Shown here: in pieces, positions 1 through 6,012 of the stretch
Position numbering within the stretch: position 1 is the stretch's first letter
Layout of the letters: every line of letters starts with the position of its first letter
Assembly: GCA_029864385.1 (NCBI GenBank)
Contig: JAOTTL010000075.1
Span: forward strand, 1 to 18,689
DNA length: 18,689 bases
Reading direction: 5' to 3'
Source: SG8-41 sp029864385
GTDB taxonomy: Bacteria > Pseudomonadota > Gammaproteobacteria > Burkholderiales > SG8-41
The notes under the pieces: generated by a model
The model's database searches: none
Told to the model about the DNA's origin: nothing
What the model saw: the letters and a program-made list of their open reading frames with translations, nothing else
Program-made: the position numbers and the translations under genes

Positions 1-1695
1 GTCGTAGTCGTAGTGCAGGTGGAGGTCGAAGAGCGAGAACTCGAGTTGCCGCACCATCTGCATTCCGCTCTGGAAATTCTTGGCGGCAAGCATCCGGTCG
101 AAAAGCGGACGCGGCAACGGCGCCCCGGTGTCGACATGGCTGGTCATGGGTGCCAGCACGTCCCATTCCCAGCAGAAGTTTTCCATGAACTGGGACGGGA
201 GCTCCACGGCGTCCCATTCGACGCCGTTGATTCCCGAGACGCCAAGATAGTCGACATGCGTGAGCAAGTGATGCAGCCCGTGTCCGAACTCGTGAAAGAG
301 CGTGATGACTTCGTCGTGCGTGAAGAGTGCGGGCTTAACACCCACCGGGGCGGAGAAGTTGCAGTTGAGGTACGCGACCGGTCGTTGCACGCCCGCTTCC
401 TTGCGCCGGCGCGCGATCGCTTCGTCCATCCATGCACCGCCGCGTTTGGACGGACGCGCATAGAGATCGACGTAGAACTGTCCGACCGGGGCGCCTGCGT
501 AGTCGCTGACGTCGTAGAACCGGACAGCGGGATGCCAGACGGGGGCCTGGGCGGGCGCGATCCGCAGGCCGTAAAGGGTTTCGATGAGCTTGAACATCCC
601 CGGCAGCACCTTCGTCTCGGGGAAATACTGTTTCACCTCCTGGTCGGAGAAGGAATAACGCTTCAGGCGCAGCTTTTCGGAGGCGTAGGCAAGATCCCAG
701 GCCTCGAGCCGGTCGAGCCCGAGCTCCTGGCGCGCGAACTCGGCGACTTCACTGAGATCACGCTCCGCATAAGGCCGCGCGCGCACCGCAAGCTCGTCCA
801 GAAACTCGCCCACCTGCCGCGGCGATTCCGCCATCTTGGGCTCGAGAGAGTACTCGGCATAACTCGCGAAGCCCAGCAGCTGCGCCAGTTCGCAGCGTAG
901 CGTGACAATTTCGCGTATCAGCGGTGTGTTGTCCCACTCGGGTTTTCCGAACTCTGAGGCCCGCGTCACATAGGCGCGGTACATGAGCTCGCGCAGCCCG
1001 CGGTCCTCGGCGTATTGCATGACCGGCAGATACGACGGTGCATGCAATGTGAACTTCCATCCCGGCTTGCCGTCGGCCGTCGCGGCCTCGGCTGCTGCCG
1101 TCAGCACATCTTCCGGAATGCCGGCGGTCCCGGCACGGTCGGTGACGTGATGCGCGAAGGCGTTGGTCGCGTCGAGCAGATTGTCGGAGAAGCGCGAGCC
1201 GAGCTCGGACTGCCGCTCGCGGATGGCCATGAAGCGGGCTTTCTTGCCGGCGGGCAACTCCGCGCCGCCCAGGCGGAAATCACGCAGTTCGTTTTCCACA
1301 ATCTTGCGCTGTGCCTGCGACAGATCCGCGAAGCCAGGGCTGCCATGCAGCGCCTTGAATTTGGCAAACAAGCCTTCGTGCTGCCCCAGCTCGGTGTAGT
1401 ACTGGGTGACCTTCGGCAAATTGGCGTTATAGACCTCGCGCAGCTCCGGGCAGTTCATGACCGCATTGAGATGACCGACGACGCCCCACGCGCGGCCGAG
1501 ACGCTCGTCGCCGTCTTCCATGGGCTCGACGAAATCGTTCCAGGTAGCGGGGACACCGGGTGCGGCAAGGCGCGCAATCAACGCGCGGTTGTCGTCGAGC
1601 AGCTGGTCGATCGCCGGCGCCACTTGGTCCGGCTTGAAATCGGCAAACCGCGGCAGCCCGGAAAAATCGAGCAGTGAGTTTTCAGTGGTCGGCAT
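1..1695 (-). CDS. prlC: Oligopeptidase A, M3 family zinc metallopeptidase (3' end off window)
   Basis: This is a cytosolic zinc peptidase that degrades short peptides, including cleaved signal peptides in the enterobacterial homologue. The window holds the first 565 residues. The zinc motif HEFGHGLHH starts at residue 468, almost the same place as in the roughly 680-residue E. coli enzyme, so about 115 C-terminal residues lie beyond the left edge. After it come the family's WDAVELPSQFMENF segment (with changes) and QLEFSLFDLHLH. I chose the ATG at 1693-1695, which gives MPTTENSLLDF; the longer ATG just upstream hits a stop after six codons. There is no clear Shine-Dalgarno sequence. A 6-bp stem (1695-1700 with 1708-1713) includes the first base of the start codon. 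The gene follows pyrC' by 82 bases on the same strand and may be cotranscribed with it. Confidence 0.95.
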   Translation of the reverse strand, partial: MPTTENSLLDFSGLPRFADFKPDQVAPAIDQLLDDNRALIARLAAPGVPATWNDFVEPMEDGDERLGRAWGVVGHLNAVMNCPELREVYNANLPKVTQYYTELGQHEGLFAKFKALHGSPGFADLSQAQRKIVENELRDFRLGGAELPAGKKARFMAIRERQSELGSRFSDNLLDATNAFAHHVTDRAGTAGIPEDVLTAAAEAATADGKPGWKFTLHAPSYLPVMQYAEDRGLRELMYRAYVTRASEFGKPEWDNTPLIREIVTLRCELAQLLGFASYAEYSLEPKMAESPRQVGEFLDELAVRARPYAERDLSEVAEFARQELGLDRLEAWDLAYASEKLRLKRYSFSDQEVKQYFPETKVLPGMFKLIETLYGLRIAPAQAPVWHPAVRFYDVSDYAGAPVGQFYVDLYARPSKRGGAWMDEAIARRRKEAGVQRPVAYLNCNFSAPVGVKPALFTHDEVITLFHEFGHGLHHLLTHVDYLGVSGINGVEWDAVELPSQFMENFCWEWDVLAPMTSHVDTGAPLPRPLFDRMLAAKNFQSGMQMVRQLEFSLFDLHLHYDYD

Positions 1696-1782
1696 TGATC
1701 ATGGCCCGATCAAGGAACGGCGCATTGTATCGCGGGACAACGGTTGCAGCCGACGACAGGTACCGACGACTGAAAACTTACT
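1673..1782. repeat. Imperfect 20-bp inverted repeat linking pyrC' stop to prlC start
   Basis: The arms are 1673-1692 and 1763-1782, matching at 18 of 20 positions as reverse complements, with 70 bases between them. One arm covers the stop codon of pyrC' and the bases after it. The other covers codons 2-8 of prlC, directly after the start codon. In a transcript reading from pyrC' into prlC the arms could pair and bury the prlC initiation region. The match is seen; the regulatory role is inference. Confidence 0.6.
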
Positions 1783-3055
1783 TTGCCTCGTAGACGAGCT
1801 GGCCTTCGACCAGGGTATGGCGCACCTTGCCTTTCAGCTCCAAACCGAGGAACGGGCTGTTCGTGCCCTGGCTCTTCAGCGCGCCGGGCTCGATCTTCCA
1901 ATACTGTTCGGGGTCGAACAGGCAGACGTCGGCCACATCTTCGGGCGTGAGGTGGCCGGCGGCGATCCCGAGCACCCGTGCTGGCGCATCGGTGATCTTT
2001 GCCAGCGCCGAGAGGAGGGGTGTCTTCGATTCGTCCGCCCATTTGAGCGTGAGCGGAAGCAAGAGCTCCAGCCCGGTCGCGCCGGTCTCGGCTACCGCAA
2101 ATGGCAGCTGCTTGGCGTCCTCGTCCACCGGCGTGTGGTCCGAGCAGATCGCGTCGATGGTGCCGTCCGAGAGCCCTGCGCGCAGCGCGTCGCGGTCGCG
2201 CTCGGTCCGCAGCGGAGGCATCACGTGGCAGTTCGGATCGAAATAGGCCACGTCCATTTCGGTGAGATGCGCATGGTGCGCGGCGATATCGCAGCTCACG
2301 GGCAGCCCCTGCGCCTTCGCCTGACGCACCAGTGCTACGCCCTCGGCGCTGGAGAGTCGCGCCAGATGCACGCGCGCGCCGGTTTCTCTGACAAGGATCA
2401 GGATGGTCGAAAGCGCCACGGTTTCCGCGCACACCGGGATGCCAGGCAGGCCGAGACGGGTAGCGACCTGCCCGTCGTGCGCCACGCCGTGCCGCGCCAG
2501 CGCCGCTTCCTGGGGCCGCAGCCAGACCGGAAAACCAAACGTCGCGGCGTACTGGAGCGCACGCCGCAGCATTTCGTTGTCGTTAATCGGACAGTCCGCA
2601 TGCGAGAACGCGACACAGCCGGCGTCCGTGAGCTCGGCCATCTCGGTGAGACGCTCTCCCTGGAGGCCCTGGGTGAGGGCGCCAACCGGATAGACGTGGG
2701 CCTGATTGAGGTTCTTCGCGCGGAACTTGAGCATCTCCACGAGGCCCGGCTCGTCGAGCGGCGGGTCGGTGTCGGGCGGGCAGGCGAGGCTCGTTACCCC
2801 GCCGGCAATTGCCGCTTTCATCTCCGACTCGAGCGTTGCCATGTACTCGAAGCCCGGCTCGCGAAGCCGTGCTGCCAGGTCCACCAACCCCGGGCATACG
2901 ACGAGATTGGCCGCGTCGATTACTCGGTTCGCAGTGAAGCCACTGGGTGGGTCGCCAATTCCCGCGATCTTGCCGGCAGCGATATAGACGTCTTTCTTGG
3001 CGTCCACGCCGCTCCGCGGGTCGATCAGACGGCCGCCTTTGATGTGAATCTTCAT
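1778..3055 (-). CDS. pyrC': Dihydroorotase-like protein lacking catalytic residues (PyrC', PyrX)
   Basis: This is a 425-residue amidohydrolase-fold protein of the type I dihydroorotase family. Metal ligands needed for catalysis are missing. The motif D-x-H-x-H-x-R reads D59-L-A61-A-R63-L-R65. The usual FSDDG Asp region reads FSHAD (150-154). The histidine of the following HAED-like strand is Arg180, and the one in the H-x-S strand is Arg233. The distal SDHTP (305-309) and the family's C-terminal pattern remain. In Pseudomonas an inactive PyrC' assembles with PyrB and is needed for aspartate carbamoyltransferase activity; the position behind pyrR and pyrB supports that role here. An active dihydroorotase must then be encoded elsewhere. 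No Shine-Dalgarno sequence precedes the ATG; the bases before it are the pyrimidine arm of a heptamer repeat. Confidence 0.93.
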   Translation of the reverse strand: MKIHIKGGRLIDPRSGVDAKKDVYIAAGKIAGIGDPPSGFTANRVIDAANLVVCPGLVDLAARLREPGFEYMATLESEMKAAIAGGVTSLACPPDTDPPLDEPGLVEMLKFRAKNLNQAHVYPVGALTQGLQGERLTEMAELTDAGCVAFSHADCPINDNEMLRRALQYAATFGFPVWLRPQEAALARHGVAHDGQVATRLGLPGIPVCAETVALSTILILVRETGARVHLARLSSAEGVALVRQAKAQGLPVSCDIAAHHAHLTEMDVAYFDPNCHVMPPLRTERDRDALRAGLSDGTIDAICSDHTPVDEDAKQLPFAVAETGATGLELLLPLTLKWADESKTPLLSALAKITDAPARVLGIAAGHLTPEDVADVCLFDPEQYWKIEPGALKSQGTNSPFLGLELKGKVRHTLVEGQLVYEAK

Positions 3056-3056
3056 G

Positions 3057-3158
3057 GTGAATAGGGAATAGGGAATGGGGAATGGGAGATCTTCTCTCGT
3101 CGAGCCGGCGGCGGGTTTCCGACCATTTCCTATTTCCTATTTCCCATTACCCGTTACC
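3057..3158. repeat. Inverted pair of 7-bp tandem arrays between pyrB and pyrC'
   Basis: Left array 3057-3087 reads GTGAATA, GGGAATA, GGGAATG, GGGAATG and a partial unit. Right array 3123-3158 reads CCATTTC, CTATTTC, CTATTTC, CCATTAC, CCGTTAC. The spacer is 35 bases. As reverse complements most aligned units agree at 5-6 of 7 positions. In the sense direction of pyrB the purine-rich array comes first and includes the last PyrB codons and its stop. The pyrimidine-rich array ends one base before the pyrC' ATG. In mRNA this would be a long imperfect hairpin filling the pyrB-pyrC' junction. No U tract follows, so it is not a standard intrinsic terminator. Confidence 0.85.
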
Positions 3159-4109
3159 TTTGGTGCCTGCAAGGATGCTCATCACCGCCATCCGGATGGC
3201 GATGCCGAAAGTGACTTGCGGCAGGATCACGGACTGTTTGCCGTCGGCGACGCTCGAATCGATCTCCACCCCCCGGTTCATGGGCCCGGGGTGAAGCACG
3301 ATCGCGTCCGCCTTGGCGAGCGCGAGCTTGTCCCTGGTGAGGCCGTAGGACTTGTAGAACTCCTGGGCCGAGGGCAGCAGCATGCCCTGCATGCGCTCGT
3401 TCTGTAGCCGCAGCATCATCACGACGTCCGTGTCTTTCAGGCCCTGCCGCATGTCGTGGTAGACGTGCACGCCCAGCTGCTCCACGTTCGCGGGCAGCAG
3501 CGTCTTGGGCGCGATGACGCGAATCTCGGGACAACCAAGGGTAGTAAGCGCATGGATCTGGGAACGCGCTACCCGGGAATGCAGGATGTCGCCCACGATC
3601 GCCACGCGCAGACTCGAGAAATCTTTCTTGTAGTGGCGTACCGTGTACATGTCGAGCAGGCCTTGGGTCGGGTGCGCATGGCGCCCGTCCCCTGCGTTGA
3701 TGACATTAATGTCCGGCGCGACGTGCCGCGCGATGAAATGGGACGCGCCGCTTTCGCCGTGGCGCACGACGAACATGTCCGCGTGCATCGCCGAGAGGTT
3801 GTCGACGGTGTCGAGCAGACTCTCTCCCTTGCTCTGGGACGAGGCGTTGATGTTCAGGTTGATGACGTCGGCCGAGAGGCGCTTCGCCGCGATCTCGAAG
3901 GTCGTGCGAGTGCGCGTGGATGGCTCAAAGAAGAGATTGAAGATCGCCTTGCCGCGCAGCAGCGGCACCTTCTTGACCTTGACCCCGACGAATGACTTCG
4001 CGGTATCCAGTATCTGCCAAAGGAGCTCCGCCGGCAGACCCTCCAGCGTGAGCAGGTGGTGGAGCTGGCCCTTCTTGTTGAGCTGCGGGTTCGAAGGATT
4101 GAGCCACAT
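3147..4109 (-). CDS. pyrB: Aspartate carbamoyltransferase, catalytic chain
   Basis: This enzyme condenses carbamoyl phosphate and aspartate to N-carbamoylaspartate, the committed step of pyrimidine synthesis. At 320 residues it matches the class found with PyrC'. The carbamoyl-phosphate loop STRTRT is at 64-69, the mobile-loop SQSKGES with Lys94 at 91-97, HPTQ at 146-149, and HPGPMNRGVEI from 273. No separate regulatory chain (PyrI) is seen, which fits the PyrB-PyrC' holoenzyme type. The start ATG shares its A with the pyrR stop (TAATG), and GAGGAG lies about 8 bases upstream, so translation is probably coupled to pyrR. The last codons (GNG then stop) lie in the heptamer array that follows. 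Confidence 0.97.
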   Translation of the reverse strand: MWLNPSNPQLNKKGQLHHLLTLEGLPAELLWQILDTAKSFVGVKVKKVPLLRGKAIFNLFFEPSTRTRTTFEIAAKRLSADVINLNINASSQSKGESLLDTVDNLSAMHADMFVVRHGESGASHFIARHVAPDINVINAGDGRHAHPTQGLLDMYTVRHYKKDFSSLRVAIVGDILHSRVARSQIHALTTLGCPEIRVIAPKTLLPANVEQLGVHVYHDMRQGLKDTDVVMMLRLQNERMQGMLLPSAQEFYKSYGLTRDKLALAKADAIVLHPGPMNRGVEIDSSVADGKQSVILPQVTFGIAIRMAVMSILAGTKGNG

Positions 4110-4618
4110 TACGGCTTCTCCTCGTGCAGCACCAACTTGAGGCGCCCCTCCGCATCGCGGGTGAGCTCAACGCTCTGGCCTGGCTGAAGCTGCGCAGTTG
4201 CGCCGAGGAAATCGGCCGCGATCGGCAGTTGGCGGCCGCCGCGGTCAATCAGCGCCGCGAGCTGCACGCGACCGGGCCGGCCATAGTCGAAGATTTCGTT
4301 GAGCGCGGCGCGGATCGTCCGGCCCGTGTAGAGCACGTCGTCGACTAGGACAAGATCGCGCTCCTCGACTTCGAAGGAAATGTCGGAGCGCTGAACGTCG
4401 CGGTGCAGCCCGCGGCTCTGGTAATCGTCGCGGTAGAAGGAGACGTCGAGGGCGGCGAGCGGGACCTTGACACCGAGGGCCTGGTGCAGCCTCTCGGCCA
4501 CCCAGACCCCGCCGGTGTGGATGCCTATCAAACCCGTTTCCGGCCCCACTGTGGGCCGCATCTGCTCGATCAGCGCTTGCAGCAGCTGCTCGGCGTCAGG
4601 TAACGGGTTGCCGGGCAT
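4109..4618 (-). CDS. pyrR: PyrR, bifunctional pyr regulator and uracil phosphoribosyltransferase
   Basis: This is a 169-residue PRT-fold protein. The PRPP-binding loop VDDVLYTGRT is at 92-101, preceded by LVL, and the early IGIHTGGVW and DVSFYRDD segments match PyrR. Family members bind uridine nucleotides and PRPP; in Bacillus PyrR controls pyr operons by RNA attenuation. The first-gene position suggests it senses UMP for the pyrB-pyrC' genes behind it. The leader does not show a Bacillus-like attenuator with a U tract, but a perfect 28-bp palindrome lies 38 bases before the start. No clear Shine-Dalgarno sequence precedes the ATG. It overlaps pyrB by one base. Confidence 0.95.
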   Translation of the reverse strand: MPGNPLPDAEQLLQALIEQMRPTVGPETGLIGIHTGGVWVAERLHQALGVKVPLAALDVSFYRDDYQSRGLHRDVQRSDISFEVEERDLVLVDDVLYTGRTIRAALNEIFDYGRPGRVQLAALIDRGGRQLPIAADFLGATAQLQPGQSVELTRDAEGRLKLVLHEEKP

Positions 4619-4655
4619 TGTGTTCGAGTTGTGAATGGCGCGCTAGGGTATCACA

Positions 4656-4683
4656 ATTCCCCGCTCCCTAGGGAGCGGGGAAT
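4656..4683. promoter_or_regulatory. Perfect 28-bp palindrome in the pyrR leader
   Basis: The 14 bases of 4656-4669 are exactly reverse-complemented in 4670-4683, with no spacer. It is GC-rich in the middle with AT ends, centred on CCTAGG. It lies 38 bases before the pyrR start. As DNA it could be an operator for a dimeric protein. As RNA it gives a strong hairpin, but TGTGATA rather than a U tract follows on the minus strand. It also resembles two heptamers per arm (GGGAGCG, GGGAATA), so it may be related to the heptamer elements. The role is unproven. Confidence 0.5.
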
Positions 4684-4729
4684 AACAAAGAGATGCCACG
4701 AACGGACGACAGACGGAAATCGCACTCCG

Positions 4730-4742
4730 GCGCATTATGCGC
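4730..4742 (-). promoter_or_regulatory. Palindrome with -10-like CATAAT upstream of pyrR (weak promoter candidate)
   Basis: The 13 bases form a perfect palindrome (GCGCAT, one base, ATGCGC) containing CATAAT on the minus strand. If used as a -10 box, transcription would start about 100 bases before pyrR and the leader would carry the 28-bp palindrome. No good -35 box lies 16-18 bases upstream, so support is thin. The core GCATAATGC also occurs just before rsmE. Confidence 0.2.
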
Positions 4743-4771
4743 ACTACCAATTAATCCCTGTTTTCTCATTA

Positions 4772-4801
4772 AATCCTATTTCGCGCTAGCGAAATAGGAT
4801 T
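4772..4801. repeat. 13-bp stem, 4-base loop over the ruvX stop codon
   Basis: Arms 4772-4784 and 4789-4801 are exact reverse complements with loop 4785-4788. On the minus strand the hairpin spans the last nine ruvX codons and the stop. The bases after it (TAATGAGAAAA) are not U-rich, so it is a poor intrinsic terminator. It might stabilise the 3' end or separate ruvX from pyrR, which starts 157 bases later. Confidence 0.5.
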
Positions 4802-5264
4802 CCAGGATGCGCTGGGCGGCGACGGAATCGAGCCTCGATTTAAGCCTGGCCCCGCGCGCGCCGGCGGCGCGCAAATCGTGCTCCGCCTCGAACGAGGTAA
4901 GGTGTTCATCCACCAGTTCGGCCGGAATGCCGAAACACCCGGATAGTTTTTGTGCGAAGCGGCGCGCCAGCTTCCCCACCGGATGTTCCGATCCGTCCAC
5001 GCGAGAGGGAACCCCGACTACGAAGAGCGTTGGGCGCCATTCGGCCACGATACGCTCAATGGCCGCAAAGCGCGCCCGGTTGTTGGCTCCGGCGATGCTG
5101 GCAAGCGGGTGGGCAAGCCGGGTTTCGAAGTCACCGACCGCGATGCCGATGCGCCGGGTGCCAAAGTCGCAGGCCAAGACCGTTCCGGCCTTGGGGTGAT
5201 GGGTGATGGGTGACGGGTGATGGCAGGGTTTCGAGCCTTTGGCTTTCAGCTCATCACTCATCAC
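4776..5264 (-). CDS. ruvX: RuvX/YqgF family RNase H-fold nuclease (16S rRNA 5' maturation)
   Basis: YqgF-family proteins have an RNase H-like fold and are implicated in pre-16S rRNA processing. The acidic and glycine motifs are present: ACDFGTRRIGIAVGD with Asp33, VGVPSRVDGSE (83-93), VDEHLTS (118-124) and the late Asp146 in LDSVAAQRILESYF. The family core starts near residue 28 (TVLACDFG). The 27 residues before it are unusual because their codons come partly from heptamer repeats at 5194-5278. The available starts (GTG 5264, ATG 5261) sit inside the array. The next possible start, a TTG at codon 30, would delete half of the first strand. I keep 5264 but the exact start is uncertain. It follows yqgE, its usual partner, by 19 bases. 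Confidence 0.9.
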   Translation of the reverse strand: MMSDELKAKGSKPCHHPSPITHHPKAGTVLACDFGTRRIGIAVGDFETRLAHPLASIAGANNRARFAAIERIVAEWRPTLFVVGVPSRVDGSEHPVGKLARRFAQKLSGCFGIPAELVDEHLTSFEAEHDLRAAGARGARLKSRLDSVAAQRILESYFASAK

Positions 5265-5278
5265 TCATCACTCATCAC
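5194..5278. repeat. Inverted pair of 7-bp tandem arrays at the yqgE-ruvX junction
   Basis: Right array 5251-5278 is four perfect copies of TCATCAC. Left array 5194-5223 is GGGTGAT, GGGTGAT, GGGTGAC, GGGTGAT and a partial unit. The spacer is 27 bases. The arrays are reverse complements at about 6 of 7 positions per unit. In the sense direction of yqgE, GTGATGA units begin five bases after the stop codon. Both arrays and the spacer fall in or near the ruvX start region, so the mRNA hairpin would overlap ruvX initiation. Confidence 0.88.
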
Positions 5279-5283
5279 GGGGT

Positions 5284-5844
5284 TCAGGCATGGCCGGCCT
5301 GCTCGGAAAGGCTGGCAAAGTCGATGCCGAGGAGTTGCATGGCGGCCGGCAGCCGTTCTTCCGCAGGAACATCGAAGATGACGTCGGGCTTGGCTTGCAC
5401 GGTCAGCCAGGCATTTTGCGCCAGCTCGCTCTCGAGCTGGTCTGGAGCCCAGCCCGCGTAGCCCAGCGTCACCAGCAGCTTGCCGGGGCCCTCTCCGCGC
5501 GCCACGGCCTGCAGGATGTCCTTGGAGGTCGTCAGCCCGATCTCGGAGCTTACTGCGAGGGTGGACTGCCATTCGCCGAGCGGGCTGTGAAGCACGAATC
5601 CGCGATCAACCTGCACCGGACCGCCAAAATGGATCGGGACCGCCTTCAGGGCCTCGCTGTCCAGCGGGATGCTGACCTGCTCAAGCAGTGCCTGTAGGCT
5701 CATCTCGATCGGCCGGTTCACCACGACGCCAAGCGCACCCTGATCGTTGTGCTCGCAGATGTAAGTAAGCGTCTTGGTGAAGTGCGGATCCGCCATGTTG
5801 GGCATGGCGATGAGAAAATGATGTGTGAGGTTCATTTGTTGCAT
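5284..5844 (-). CDS. yqgE: YqgE/AlgH family protein
   Basis: This is a DUF179 protein of unknown biochemical function; AlgH was named in Pseudomonas alginate work. The opening NLTHHFLIAMPNMADPHF, then TLTYICEHN, GALGVVVNRP and HFGGPVQ are diagnostic. Starting at the ATG at 5842-5844 gives 186 residues, the family's usual size, with AGGGAG eight bases upstream. The frame is open back to 5976, but the extra 44 residues do not resemble the family and partly come from a degenerate repeat region, so I exclude them. It sits before ruvX, as in many proteobacteria. Confidence 0.93.
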   Translation of the reverse strand: MQQMNLTHHFLIAMPNMADPHFTKTLTYICEHNDQGALGVVVNRPIEMSLQALLEQVSIPLDSEALKAVPIHFGGPVQVDRGFVLHSPLGEWQSTLAVSSEIGLTTSKDILQAVARGEGPGKLLVTLGYAGWAPDQLESELAQNAWLTVQAKPDVIFDVPAEERLPAAMQLLGIDFASLSEQAGHA

Positions 5845-5940
5845 ATCCCGATCTCCCTTCGCCCAGCCCTTGCGCGCGTTGAGCGGCGCACCGCGCCTCC
5901 GTTCGAACGCGCTCAATCCAACCGCAGCACCGCTCCCAGT

Positions 5941-6012
5941 CCAATTGTAATCGTAAAAGGCCCGGTTCACCTTCACAATTCCCTAACTTCTACTTCCTAT
6001 TCCCTGTATTTA
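5941..6012. repeat. Degenerate 7-bp array after trkH, possible short inverted partner
   Basis: Bases 5978-6012 read ATTCCCT, AACTTCT, ACTTCCT, ATTCCCT, GTATTTA. The period is seven with changed bases, and the array overlaps the trkH stop codon. In trkH's sense direction it is purine-rich (AGGGAAT, AGGAAGT). A second arm of the opposite kind may be 5941-5960 (CCTTTTA, CGATTAC on the minus strand) after a spacer of only about 17 bases. The first array is clear; the second is tentative. Confidence 0.55.

Noticed and set aside
13..900. Long plus-strand open frame (295 codons) opposite prlC
   Set aside because: The minus strand here is a clear M3 peptidase with HEFGH; the plus-strand product has no recognisable domain and reflects GC-rich third positions.
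1520..3064. Plus-strand open frame of 514 codons opposite pyrC' and prlC
   Set aside because: It is fully antisense to two recognised genes and its product resembles no family; high GC content removes stop codons on the opposite strand.
3057..3158. Intrinsic terminator between pyrB and pyrC'
   Set aside because: A hairpin is likely but it is AT/GC mixed, imperfect and not followed by a U tract; termination here would also cut off pyrC' from its operon.
5845..5976. 44-residue N-terminal extension of YqgE
   Set aside because: The family normally starts at MQQMNLTHHF-like sequence, a good ribosome site supports 5844, and the extension is partly degenerate repeat sequence.
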